Shown piece after piece: positions 54,551 through 62,528 of a stretch of DNA of 64,000 nucleotides (positions are counted from its first letter, which is position 1; every line of letters begins with the position of its first letter). The stretch is taken from assembly GCF_003967535.1 (NCBI RefSeq), contig NZ_BIFR01000001.1, positions 4,029,001-4,093,000 on the forward strand, given 5' to 3'. The position numbers were made by a program, and so were the translations under genes. This DNA comes from Tengunoibacter tsumagoiensis (GTDB lineage Bacteria; Chloroflexota; Ktedonobacteria; Ktedonobacterales; Ktedonobacteraceae). The notes beneath the pieces were generated by a model that was not told where the DNA came from, made no database searches, and saw only the letters and a list, made by a program, of their open reading frames with translations.

Positions 54551-55225
54551 ATGTTACTCCCGGATCTCCGTGAAGAAGTAGCACGTTACGCACAAAAAAT
54601 GTACGCAAGCGGCCTGGTACGCGCCACTCAGGGTAATCTCAGCGCACGCGATCCCAGCACTCAGCTTATCTGTATTACGCCCAGTGGGGCCGATTATCAG
54701 ACCTTACTGGCTGAAGATATTGTCGTCGTTGATGCCTTCGCACATGTTGTCGAAGGGAGATGGAAGCCCTCTGTCGAAACGCCTCTCCATACCTATATTC
54801 TCCGTCGACGACCGGACATTCATTGTGTTATGCATACCCATTCGTTGTATGCATCCGCTTGCTCAACTGTCTATCAACGTATCCCAATGATTCTGGCTGA
54901 AAGTGCGGCCTGTCTCGGTGCAGAGATTCCAATTGCCCCGTATCAGATCTCAGGAACACCCGAATTTGCGGAATTAATCGCCAACACTCTGGGCGACGGA
55001 CCGGCAGTGATCTGGGGCAATCATGGGGCAATGGTTGTCGGGACGACACTCGCTCTAACTTTCTCGACTGCTCACGCCCTTGAAGATACGGCTCAGGTCT
55101 ACGCCATCGCTAAACAATTAGGGACCCCCGTCGAGCTATCTCGTGAGCAGATTACGGCCTTACGTTCTCACTGGCTACAAGGCTACCAGCAAACCTCTAT
55201 CGAGGAAAAGGCAGCCCGTTCCTAA
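54551..55225 (+). CDS. class II aldolase/adducin family protein (FucA/AraD-like)
   Basis: This 224-residue metal-dependent aldolase or epimerase has E76 (VETPLH) as the catalytic Glu and zinc ligands H95 and H97 (MHTHS) and H158 (GNHGAM). GNLSARD and TPSGADY bind the phosphate. The pattern is that of L-fuculose-phosphate aldolase and L-ribulose-phosphate 4-epimerase. The start is 3 bp after the VWA gene, and it may be transcribed from that operon. The enzyme itself looks unrelated to it and could serve pentose or deoxysugar catabolism. Confidence 0.85.
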   Translation: MLLPDLREEVARYAQKMYASGLVRATQGNLSARDPSTQLICITPSGADYQTLLAEDIVVVDAFAHVVEGRWKPSVETPLHTYILRRRPDIHCVMHTHSLYASACSTVYQRIPMILAESAACLGAEIPIAPYQISGTPEFAELIANTLGDGPAVIWGNHGAMVVGTTLALTFSTAHALEDTAQVYAIAKQLGTPVELSREQITALRSHWLQGYQQTSIEEKAARS

Positions 55226-55296
55226 TCAGTATAACCTTCTAGATCTGATCAAAGAATTTTTTGGTACATGCTACTACTGGCCAGAATTCTCTAAAA

Positions 55297-55334
55297 AAGG
55301 GGCCGCAACAGGCGTAACGCCCATTGCGGCCCTT
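55297..55334. terminator. bidirectional terminator
   Basis: A GC-rich stem (GGGGCCGCAA against TTGCGGCCC) encloses an inner GGCG-taa-CGCC stem. A-runs and pyrimidine-rich tails lie on the two sides. It sits between the convergent aldolase and solute-binding-protein genes. Confidence 0.7.
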
Positions 55335-55360
55335 CTCATGAGAAGCGATGAAGCTCCCTT

Positions 55361-56233
55361 TTAGAGGCGCTCATCAGGTGGGAAGCCATACTTGTCGCAA
55401 AGCTTTTTATACGTCCCATCATCATGGAGAGCCTTCAAAGCCTTCGTAATGGCATCGGACATCTCTGTATCGCCCTTGCGGATCGCGATTCCACTGGGTC
55501 CAGCATTGCTGACCGGTCCACCAAATTCAAATAGACCAGGATGGAGCGTATTGTAATAACCTGCCGAGAGAGAGCCCTGGAAGGTCGCATCAGCACGCTT
55601 AGAGACTAGAAGCTGAATGACCTCCGTCTCGCTCTGAAGAACGGTCTGATTGATCGCTGGCTTTCCTTTGGACTGACAATCAGCGCTGGCTGTATCCAGT
55701 TCCGGTTTCTGCTCCGTACCCGAGCCAACACCTACCGTCAGACCACACAGATCGCTTAAGGCTTTCAGATGCTTCGGATTACCGGTTGGGACCAGCAGGG
55801 CCTCACCGGCAGTCATATAGGTGACAAAGTCATATTTGGCTTTGCGCTTCTCGCTCACATAGATGCTCGCGTTGGCAATGTCAAAACGTTTGTTATCCAG
55901 ATCTGTCAACAAGGTATCAAAACTCGTTTTGACAATGTTCAACTTCAGACCCATGTGGTCTGCCAGAGCCTGTGAAAGCTCAATGTCAAAACCAGCATAA
56001 TTATTCGTAGTCTGGTCCACATATTCCATGGGAAAATAGGTAGGATCGGTCCCAACTGTAAGGGTTCCCTGGCTGATCAGATTCTTAGGAGGTGTTACAT
56101 CAGCCTTCTTTGCAGGAGTTGTGGTCGCCGGGCTATCACTCCCACATGCTGACAAAATAAGGGAGAGGAAGAGCGAAAAGAAAAGAACGAGAACAGGAAG
56201 ACGCTTTAATCCATTCGGTGTATGCGATGCCAT
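55361..56233 (-). CDS. amino-acid ABC transporter substrate-binding lipoprotein
   Basis: This 290-residue family 3 solute-binding protein has a signal peptide with lipobox LSAC at about residue 30. TLTVGTDPTYFPMEY, GFDIELSQALADHMGLKLN and DLCGLTVGVGSGT are the typical binding-protein segments. The product should be anchored to the outer face of the membrane and bind a polar amino acid. I chose the ATG at 56233 because it gives a standard signal peptide. Upstream in-frame starts (ATG at 56263, TTG at 56284) are possible; none has an ideally spaced ribosome site. No permease or ATPase genes are adjacent. The upstream 56285-56619 is AT-rich and has no gene. Confidence 0.85.
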   Translation of the reverse strand: MASHTPNGLKRLPVLVLFFSLFLSLILSACGSDSPATTTPAKKADVTPPKNLISQGTLTVGTDPTYFPMEYVDQTTNNYAGFDIELSQALADHMGLKLNIVKTSFDTLLTDLDNKRFDIANASIYVSEKRKAKYDFVTYMTAGEALLVPTGNPKHLKALSDLCGLTVGVGSGTEQKPELDTASADCQSKGKPAINQTVLQSETEVIQLLVSKRADATFQGSLSAGYYNTLHPGLFEFGGPVSNAGPSGIAIRKGDTEMSDAITKALKALHDDGTYKKLCDKYGFPPDERL

Positions 56234-56619
56234 AAAAAAAGCTGAATCCTTCCCAGCAAACATGTCACAGTTCGCCTCTAACAATAGACAATAATCAATA
56301 CGCAGGCCGTACCCTGCAACCCATACTTTTGATCACTGTACGATCTGCACATATCCCTACGCGCTTGCCTTTTCCCAGCCAGTATCAAGCTGATCAAAAA
56401 TATGTTCCTATCAAGCATACACTAATTTCTCATTGCTGTGTTATACTAAACGCAGATTTTTTTGCCGTTATCAAAGCAAATAGATGATAAAATATCCTCG
56501 AAATAGACTTTATCTTTATTCTCGTTCATATAATTCTTTGCCTGTTTAAAAACAGAAAAAAACACAACATCATTTTTTCCGGGTTACTGTAAAGTGTTTT
56601 TTATCCTGGAGGTGCTTCG

Positions 56620-56978
56620 ATGTCTCGATCATATTGGAGGGCGCTCGATACATTGATGGAGACAAGCGAGGTTGTGATTGACCGTCCCATGGTTCATCAC
56701 ATCCACGTTATAGTGATTTTGTCTATCCTTTAGATTACGGCTATTTAGCAGGCACGCGATCTAACGATGGCGATGGTATTGATGTCTGGGTTGGTTCTCT
56801 TCCAGAAAAACGGGTCACTGCGCTTATTATGACGATCGATCTCCACAAACGAGATGCAGAAGTGAAGATCCTTCTCGGCTGTACCATAGAAGAACAGCAA
56901 TTGCTTCTCAAGATCCACGATCAATCCGATAGAGGTGGGCTCCAATCCGCATGGCTTGAGCCTCGCCCAGAAGAGTAG
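56620..56978 (+). pseudogene. inorganic-pyrophosphatase-like gene, frameshifted
   Basis: GGAGGTG lies well placed before the ATG at 56620. The first frame runs 24 codons (MSRSYWRALDTLMETSEVVI and onward to DRPM) in family style and then loses similarity. From about 56692 the reading continues one frame back as SSHPRYSDFVYPLDYGYLAG, then DGDGIDVWVGSLPEK, clear inorganic-pyrophosphatase-type sequence with the acidic metal-binding cluster. It stops at 56978. Restoring one base near the ATGGTT at 56689-56694 would give a 119-residue protein. No slippery sequence is visible, so this is either a decaying gene or a sequencing error. Confidence 0.65.
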
Positions 56979-56998
56979 GGCGAAGCTCAAACGGACCA

Positions 56999-58159
56999 TT
57001 AGTGGGTTTCGCGCAGAGCCTGCCGCCGGTGCCAGTTCTCTGTAAAGAGGTTAAAGAATACCTGCTGCCTTGGATGCGCAGAGGCAACCTCAGGATCAAA
57101 GGTTACGCCAAGCCCGGGCTTATCTGGCAAGGCAAAATACCCATCCACAACCTCCGGGTTTCCTGGTGCCACTGCCTTCACCCATTCATCGGCAAAATCA
57201 TTGAAATGCTCTTGAATCTTAAAGTTGGGAGTTGAGGCAGCAAAGTGCAAAGCTGCCGCTGTAGAGACTGACCCACCTACGTTGTGAGGTGCCATCAACA
57301 CATAATAATTTTCTGCCCATGCCGCTAGCTTCTTGGTCTCCAGGATACCACCAAAATGGGAGATATCTGGCTGCAAATAATCAGCGGCCTGAGACTCCAA
57401 CAGTTCACGATAGTCGTAGCGCGTATGAATGCGCTCGCCGGTAGCAATTGGAAGATTAATCTTCTCAGCCGCTTTCTTGAGAGCTGCCAGATTCTCAGGA
57501 GGAACTGGTTCCTCTAACCAGGAAGGCTGAAAGCGCTCTAACTCACGGGCAATTTCAATCGCGGTAATCGGATTAAAGCGACCATGCATCTCAATCAGAA
57601 TCTCAACCTCTGGTCCAACTGCTGCACGTACGGCCTCAACCAGATCTAATGAACGTATTTTCTCAGCACGCTCTAGCTCATAGAAACCGGCTCCAAAGGG
57701 ATCGAATTTGAGCGCACGATACCCTTTCTCTACCACACGCCTGGCTGCGGCGGCAAATTGCTCCGGAGTACGCTCAACGGTATACCATCCATTCGCATAG
57801 GCCTTGATACGGGAGTGCGCGGCCCCTCCTAATAACTTGTAGACCGGCAATCCCAGGGCTTTTCCTTTAATATCCCAGCAGGCCATTTCGATCGTGGCTA
57901 GAGCAGACATTGCGATCTCGCCAGCCCGGGCATAATCATTTCGAAACATCTTCTGCACCAGAGATTCAATCTCAAAAGGATCATGCCCAAGGATATGATT
58001 GGGAACTGCTTCCGCAAAATATCCCAACAAGGCATCGGTGTGATTGAGCATTCTCACTTCCCCAATCCCTTCCAACCCCTCATCGGTTAGTACACGCACA
58101 AAGGTCAGGTTACGCCACTCAGTTCCCACTATATGGGTCTGAACATCGCTGATTCTCAT
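56999..58159 (-). CDS. mandelate racemase/muconate lactonizing enzyme family dehydratase
   Basis: This 386-residue enolase-superfamily enzyme has metal ligands E190, E216 and E242 (LIEMHGR, WLEEP, TGERIH). H192 lies next to the first ligand as a probable acid/base, and the catalytic dyad is D265 (DISHFGG) and H292 (APHNVGG). The first ligand is usually Asp, so Glu here is a mild variation. The pattern resembles galactonate dehydratase-type acid-sugar dehydratases. GGAAGGA lies about 7 nt before the ATG. With the class II aldolase nearby it may take part in sugar-acid use, but the two are not in one operon. Confidence 0.85.
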   Translation of the reverse strand: MRISDVQTHIVGTEWRNLTFVRVLTDEGLEGIGEVRMLNHTDALLGYFAEAVPNHILGHDPFEIESLVQKMFRNDYARAGEIAMSALATIEMACWDIKGKALGLPVYKLLGGAAHSRIKAYANGWYTVERTPEQFAAAARRVVEKGYRALKFDPFGAGFYELERAEKIRSLDLVEAVRAAVGPEVEILIEMHGRFNPITAIEIARELERFQPSWLEEPVPPENLAALKKAAEKINLPIATGERIHTRYDYRELLESQAADYLQPDISHFGGILETKKLAAWAENYYVLMAPHNVGGSVSTAAALHFAASTPNFKIQEHFNDFADEWVKAVAPGNPEVVDGYFALPDKPGLGVTFDPEVASAHPRQQVFFNLFTENWHRRQALRETH

Positions 58160-58365
58160 CGAGTTTCCTTCCTCATCGGCAATGCCTACACGTTTGCATC
58201 GGCCCTGTAATGAAGCGAAGAGATACTTTTTGTCAAGTAGCTCGCTTTATTTCTACAAACAACGCTGTTTTCAAGCTAGCATCATTATATCTCGACCAAC
58301 CACCCGATAGGAATAGCTTTCGGGCTCTTCTGTCCGCAATACAGGCAATTGTACAACTCCAGACC

Positions 58366-58392
58366 CCTCTCTTCGTAATTTTACGAGAGAGG
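58366..58392. promoter_or_regulatory. leader stem-loop upstream of the DUF5808 gene
   Basis: CCTCTCTTCGTAA pairs with TTACGAGAGAGG (58381-58392) over about 12 bp with a 2-nt turn and one unpaired base, followed by TTATTATT. Located 57 bp before the ATG in a divergent region, it could be a transcription attenuator or terminator of an upstream transcript. The remainder of 58160-58448 shows no supportable gene. Confidence 0.35.
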
Positions 58393-58448
58393 TTATTATT
58401 CCTGAAGCATCTCTACAAGCACTTCTTTCTTTGGAGGAGGTTCCGATA

Positions 58449-58736
58449 ATGTCACGCAAAAAACGCCGATCAACAGTAAATGTTGCAATTACTACTTTTT
58501 TCGCGACCCTGGCAACCGTTGCTATCGTCGAACAGTTGAAGCGGCCAGAAGAGGAGCGCACCTGGCAGGGAGAGGTCATTGGCATCCCTTATGACTTTCG
58601 ACCGCCTACCCCTGAACGATTAAAGGCTGCCTTCTGGAATGCCGATAGCGATAAAATCTTCACGCCCCATGTCTTTGGCATCGGGTGGAGCATCAATCTC
58701 TATCCACTCCTGAATCCACTGAAGAAAATTAATTAA
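58449..58736 (+). CDS. DUF5808-like small protein
   Basis: This 95-residue protein has a short hydrophobic N-terminal segment (about 10-27). The core reads GIPYDFRPPTPERLKAAFWN, and an FGIGWSINLYP end is typical of DUF5808 domains. A GGAGGAGG site is 8 nt before the ATG at 58449. The domain occurs alone or with membrane segments in many actinobacteria and Chloroflexota; its function is unknown. Confidence 0.7.
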   Translation: MSRKKRRSTVNVAITTFFATLATVAIVEQLKRPEEERTWQGEVIGIPYDFRPPTPERLKAAFWNADSDKIFTPHVFGIGWSINLYPLLNPLKKIN

Positions 58737-58766
58737 CATTTCCTGGTTGCTCTGTTATCGTCTATA

Positions 58767-58830
58767 AGAAACCGGAGGCCCGAATCATTTTGCCTTTTAT
58801 AGTCAAAAATGATTCGGGCCTCCGGTTTCT
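58767..58830. terminator. bidirectional terminator with perfect 25-bp stem
   Basis: 58767-58791 and 58806-58830 are exact complements, with a 14-nt loop. It lies between the convergent DUF5808 and prenyltransferase genes, in the same style as the other long-stem terminators of this window. Confidence 0.85.
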
Positions 58831-58846
58831 CCTGAATTTGATACTC

Positions 58847-59776
58847 TTATACTAGAGTTGCAATTACAATGCCAACTGTCAATACGACACAAAAGATGAG
58901 GAGCAATTGTGCGGTCCGCTTAATCGCAATCATGAACACTTTGCGCTCCTGACCTGTCAGTACTGCTCGCACATTTGTGAAGGCCAGTGGAAAGGTCAAC
59001 CAGACGAGCAAACTCCAGACAGGCAATAGGCCAACCAGCGTAAAGATGGTGGCTGCAACATAACTTCCCATCAACAAGCTGGCATGAAAACGCTTCCCAA
59101 AGGGAAGTCCAAAGCGCACCGGCAAGGTCTTTTTGTTGACCGCCAGATCATCCTGATAGTCGCGCACATTGTTCATGTTGAGGATAGCTGTCACGAGAAA
59201 ACCTACTGGTATACTGGCTGCAAAAGCCTGCCAGGACCATTGATGGATCTGCACATAGTACGATCCCCAGGTCATCAAGACTCCCATGGCAAGAAAGACC
59301 ATGACATCGCCCAGACCTCGACTGGAGAATTTGAAGGGCCTGGCACTGTAAAAATAGGCAATAAGCATTCCAGTCAGGCCAAAGAGAATAATAGCAGGGC
59401 CAACAAGAAAAATGAGGAGAAAACCCAGTAGCACAGCAATCACAAACGAGGCAATCCCTCCACCCAGCACCTGATTCGCGGTCATCTCGCTCCGAAAAAT
59501 AACGGTACTGGCCCCCAACGATCCCGCATGATCAAGTCCATAGCGATAATCAAAATATTCATTGAAAAAATTCGTGCCGATCTGTAAAAAAAGGCAGGCC
59601 AATAACGTTGCGAGAAACGTTATCCAATGAAATGTACCTGCATACGCTGCAATTGCGCTTCCCACCAATACAGGACTCACAGCCGCAGTCAAGGTAAAAG
59701 GTCTGCTGGTCTTTATCCATACTTTCCAGTTTAAGGTTCGAGCCCCCTGTGCTGGAAGTGACTGTATATCATTCAT
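58847..59776 (-). CDS. menA: 1,4-dihydroxy-2-naphthoate polyprenyltransferase (UbiA family)
   Basis: This 309-residue membrane prenyltransferase has about eight to nine helices. The two Asp-rich motifs are NFFNEYFDYRYGLD (NxxxDxxxD, Mg-diphosphate site) and NNVRDYQDDLAVNKKT. The latter spacing and TLPVRFG are characteristic of MenA, which attaches the isoprenoid tail in menaquinone synthesis. The Asp-rich spacing and the C-terminal RTAQLL also fit MenA rather than ubiquinone or heme O enzymes. The neighbouring genes do not belong to the menaquinone pathway, so assignment rests on motifs. Confidence 0.82.
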   Translation of the reverse strand: MNDIQSLPAQGARTLNWKVWIKTSRPFTLTAAVSPVLVGSAIAAYAGTFHWITFLATLLACLFLQIGTNFFNEYFDYRYGLDHAGSLGASTVIFRSEMTANQVLGGGIASFVIAVLLGFLLIFLVGPAIILFGLTGMLIAYFYSARPFKFSSRGLGDVMVFLAMGVLMTWGSYYVQIHQWSWQAFAASIPVGFLVTAILNMNNVRDYQDDLAVNKKTLPVRFGLPFGKRFHASLLMGSYVAATIFTLVGLLPVWSLLVWLTFPLAFTNVRAVLTGQERKVFMIAIKRTAQLLLIFCVVLTVGIVIATLV

Positions 59777-60166
59777 CTGACACTTGCGCGCAGATACCCC
59801 TCAAAATTATGGAGGAGATGCACGCCCCCTTTCTGGTATTGGCCACGATTGGCCTGACAACACACTTTCTCTATAGACTCTATTATACCAAATCTAAACC
59901 TCTTCATACTCATAATCTACAGGTAGCACTCTACCAGAACAGACACAGGAGAGAAGTCGTCTCTCTCCTTTATGAAAGGTTTCTCTGCGTATATCAATAC
60001 ATTCTTATGATACAATCCGATAAATATGCATATCCATCGCTTCTACCCTTTTCTAAAATTATTCAGTACCCATACTCGAAATATCTGACGTCAATGGTGT
60101 GGGAGATTCTACAACCCTCTCAACCAGAACGTAGAAACGACTAGCAAAGGAAAGGATACATTACCA

Positions 60167-60400
60167 ATGTCCAATTTCAAAATCTCTAGTGATACTCCCA
60201 GTGACGTCCAGGATCAGTATTTCCGCGTGACTGATCAGGTTCCTGAAGAGGTCTGGTACTGGGCTGCTCTGGGCTCTATTATTGCCTCCGCAATCCTCTT
60301 TGTCTCAGGCAAACGCGACTGGAGCATCTTTGTTGGTCAGTGGCCACCCACCTTCCTGCTCTTTGGGCTCTTCCATAAATTATTGCACATCGGCAGTTAG
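60167..60400 (+). CDS. small membrane protein, VWYWAALGS/GKRDW type
   Basis: This 77-residue protein has two hydrophobic helices (about 29-46 and 55-73) separated by GKRDWSIFVGQWPPT. That motif recurs in small membrane proteins of unknown function found in several soil-bacterial phyla. AAGGAAAGGA lies upstream of the ATG. A 30-bp perfect palindromic terminator follows. The 59777-60166 interval between menA and this gene contains no gene I would support. Confidence 0.7.
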   Translation: MSNFKISSDTPSDVQDQYFRVTDQVPEEVWYWAALGSIIASAILFVSGKRDWSIFVGQWPPTFLLFGLFHKLLHIGS

Positions 60401-60456
60401 CCATCTATCCGTCAATCTCCAGCTATTCTCTTACAGACGTGTCCGGTGTCCTGCCT

Positions 60457-60492
60457 GATGACCTTAGATCCGGATCTAAGGTCATCTTTTTT
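60457..60492 (+). terminator. intrinsic terminator, perfect palindrome
   Basis: GATGACCTTAGATCC (60457-60471) pairs with its perfect complement (60472-60486), with no unpaired loop in the DNA, followed by TTTTTT. It can act on the plus strand and, with the A-rich other side, may also stop the convergent DUF202 gene. Confidence 0.75.
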
Positions 60493-60915
60493 CTATGCGG
60501 TGAATAGCAGATAGATTGCGAGCAGTATACCAATCAAACAAGCTAAAATTGTCAGGCTGATGGAGAAACCCGCCTGAGGATGAAACTTCCCCTGATCAAT
60601 GGTGCGGCGATTCTGGAGATATTGAAATAAAGAGAGCAGCATCAAGATCGTCCCCAGAGCTGTAAGGGCAACCCCAATGACTGATGAGAAATGCACTGAG
60701 ATAATCGGGAGTGGAGCACTCTTTAAACCTATCTCGCGTAGCAGCAGGCCAAATCGAGCTACAACAAAGCCAAATGTGATGGTCGCCAGGCCCGTCCTGA
60801 TCCAGGCCAGAAATGTCCGCTCATTAGCTAGATGATCAGTTACACGCTTGCTGGTAAACGGTTCAGAAGCATGCGATCCCATACTGGTCTCTTCACTCTT
60901 CTCTGTGGATGACAT
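60493..60915 (-). CDS. DUF202 (YidH-like) membrane protein
   Basis: This 140-residue protein has an N-terminal hydrophilic segment of about 27 residues. The DUF202 signature LANERTFLAWIRTGLATITFG follows, and then three hydrophobic helices. The family is widespread; the function is unknown. The gene is 84 bp downstream of the GNAT gene on the same strand and may share its transcript. Confidence 0.85.
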   Translation of the reverse strand: MSSTEKSEETSMGSHASEPFTSKRVTDHLANERTFLAWIRTGLATITFGFVVARFGLLLREIGLKSAPLPIISVHFSSVIGVALTALGTILMLLSLFQYLQNRRTIDQGKFHPQAGFSISLTILACLIGILLAIYLLFTA

Positions 60916-60999
60916 ATCTTCTCTATCCTTTCTGTGCCTGCTAACTTATCATTTGAGATACTCTTCTTTCCTCTTCGCCTATCTATCTCGATGCTGAAT

Positions 61000-61518
61000 T
61001 TAACGAACGAAGAGGCGAGATAGATCAGACCAGCCATAGGCAACTTCTTGTAAGTCTGCGCCGCCAATCTCTATCTGCTGCGTCTTGAACGGCTGGCCGC
61101 CGAGCGCTTCATAAAAACGACAGGCGGGATTCTCCGTCAGGGCCCATAAAAACATGGATTGTATTCCCGCCTTCAAGAGATGTTCTGCCAGAATTTTTAT
61201 GAGCCGCGTCCCCAGGCCCATGCCTTGATAATCCTGCAACAGGTAGATAGCATAGAGCTCTCCCTGATATGCATCCTCTCCTCTTCCAGGCCCACCGCTC
61301 ACCAAACCTACAATCTTCCCTTGCTCATTCTCAGCCACAAACGTAAAGCTCTGCCGCGCCTCGACTATCGCCAGCCAGCCCTGGGCTCTGCTCGAAAGCG
61401 AGAGCTGGTCGAGGTAGTCTGCGGGCACAATCCCTGTATATGTGGTACGCCAGCTATCGACACTTACATGGGCCATCCCCCATGCATCCTCTTGTCGAGC
61501 TGCTCTAATCGTCTCCAT
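61000..61518 (-). CDS. GNAT family N-acetyltransferase
   Basis: This 172-residue acetyl-CoA-dependent acyltransferase has the core fold METIRAARQEDAWGMAHVSV, then ELYAIYLLQDYQGMGLGTRL (motif A with the Q/R-x-x-G-x-G/A loop that grips CoA), and SMFLWALTENPACRFYEALG (motif B). The ATG at 61518 has GAAGG about 7 nt upstream and gives the usual N-terminus. The ATG at 61542 has no ribosome site. The substrate is unknown. It is divergent from the PH-like gene. Confidence 0.82.
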   Translation of the reverse strand: METIRAARQEDAWGMAHVSVDSWRTTYTGIVPADYLDQLSLSSRAQGWLAIVEARQSFTFVAENEQGKIVGLVSGGPGRGEDAYQGELYAIYLLQDYQGMGLGTRLIKILAEHLLKAGIQSMFLWALTENPACRFYEALGGQPFKTQQIEIGGADLQEVAYGWSDLSRLFVR

Positions 61519-61586
61519 ATCGCTGCCTTCACGCGCTTTCATATGCTATAATCAAGCCAGATTAGTGGAAAGGTCGTATTAAGATC

Positions 61587-62258
61587 GTGTCTGATATAAC
61601 TTCTCAGTCAGAGAAAATAATAGCAAACATAAAAGGCTTGCGCAACCATCTGCAACCTGATGAGCAGGCCATCTTGAGTCTGCCTGCGATCTGGGATAGT
61701 GGTCGCAATCAACATAGTGAGACCTGCGATGTCATTGTTACAGACCAGCGAGTGCTTGGCTATTATTACCGCAACTTTCCTCGCGAACGGCTCTTCCTCG
61801 ATTCCATTCCCCTTGCAGGCATAACCAGCGTCACATTTCGTGAAAAAGAGTTCTCTCCTGTCTTCCGTGAACTATTAATTGCCAATGCCGAACGGCGCGT
61901 TTATATTCGTGCCCCTAAACAAAAAGCGCAGCAGCTCTATGCAACGATCCGTTCAGCTATCGAGAGCTACACTTCTCATACCGTTCCCCCCTCTCCATCG
62001 TCTCATAAAATTGAGGCTGAGGATGCTGGTCAATCGCAGACGCTTGTTCCACCTGTCTATCAGCGCCAGACTCTGCGCCAACAGTTTGAAAATTCACCGC
62101 TGGCAATCTCGATCCTGTTCACTGGTGGTCTCTTCCTTGAGGTCCTTGGGGCAATCGTCCTGGCGACAACCCGCAGTGCGCCAACCGGGCTACCACTGAT
62201 CTTCGCTGGACTTGTGGCGGTCACAGTCGCCTTTCTATTACGACGCCAGAAGAATTGA
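61587..62258 (+). CDS. PH-like domain membrane protein
   Basis: This 223-residue protein starts at a GTG. The first 130 residues form a beta-rich domain (CDVIVTDQRVLGYYY, PLAGITSVTFREKEF, ERRVYIRAPKQKAQQLYATI) that resembles bacterial PH-like domains. A polar linker and two adjacent C-terminal helices (about 175-193 and 199-217) follow. AAAGG is 14 nt upstream, so the start is not certain. The family is not one I can name. It is followed by a 270-bp gap without genes. Confidence 0.6.
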   Translation: MSDITSQSEKIIANIKGLRNHLQPDEQAILSLPAIWDSGRNQHSETCDVIVTDQRVLGYYYRNFPRERLFLDSIPLAGITSVTFREKEFSPVFRELLIANAERRVYIRAPKQKAQQLYATIRSAIESYTSHTVPPSPSSHKIEAEDAGQSQTLVPPVYQRQTLRQQFENSPLAISILFTGGLFLEVLGAIVLATTRSAPTGLPLIFAGLVAVTVAFLLRRQKN

Positions 62259-62528
62259 GCAGGTCCAGGGTAGACCCACTCGATCAAAAGACTGAATCAA
62301 TACTATCAAGAGCATGATGAGCAGCAATGTTTAGCTGAGAATCATAAGGTGCTTTTTGCCAATCTTGCTTCACTATCACCTCATTCTATGAGACGTGGCC
62401 TGTAAAACACTGCTATCATCTATAGTTGAAAAAACACCGTCTATATTCTATGCTGTAAAGAGAAATTTTTGTGCCAATACGTGTGCTATAGTGCACTCTA
62501 GCTTCTTTATGCAGAGGATAGCAATAGA

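Noticed and set aside
56680..56700. Programmed -1 frameshift in the pyrophosphatase-like gene
   Set aside because: No slippery heptamer, stimulatory pseudoknot or internal Shine-Dalgarno-like site is apparent; a simple indel is a better explanation.
59749..60144. 131-codon open frame on the plus strand between menA and the small membrane protein
   Set aside because: It starts inside the menA 5' end on the opposite strand, has no ribosome site and no recognisable domain, and its composition is unlike the neighbouring genes.
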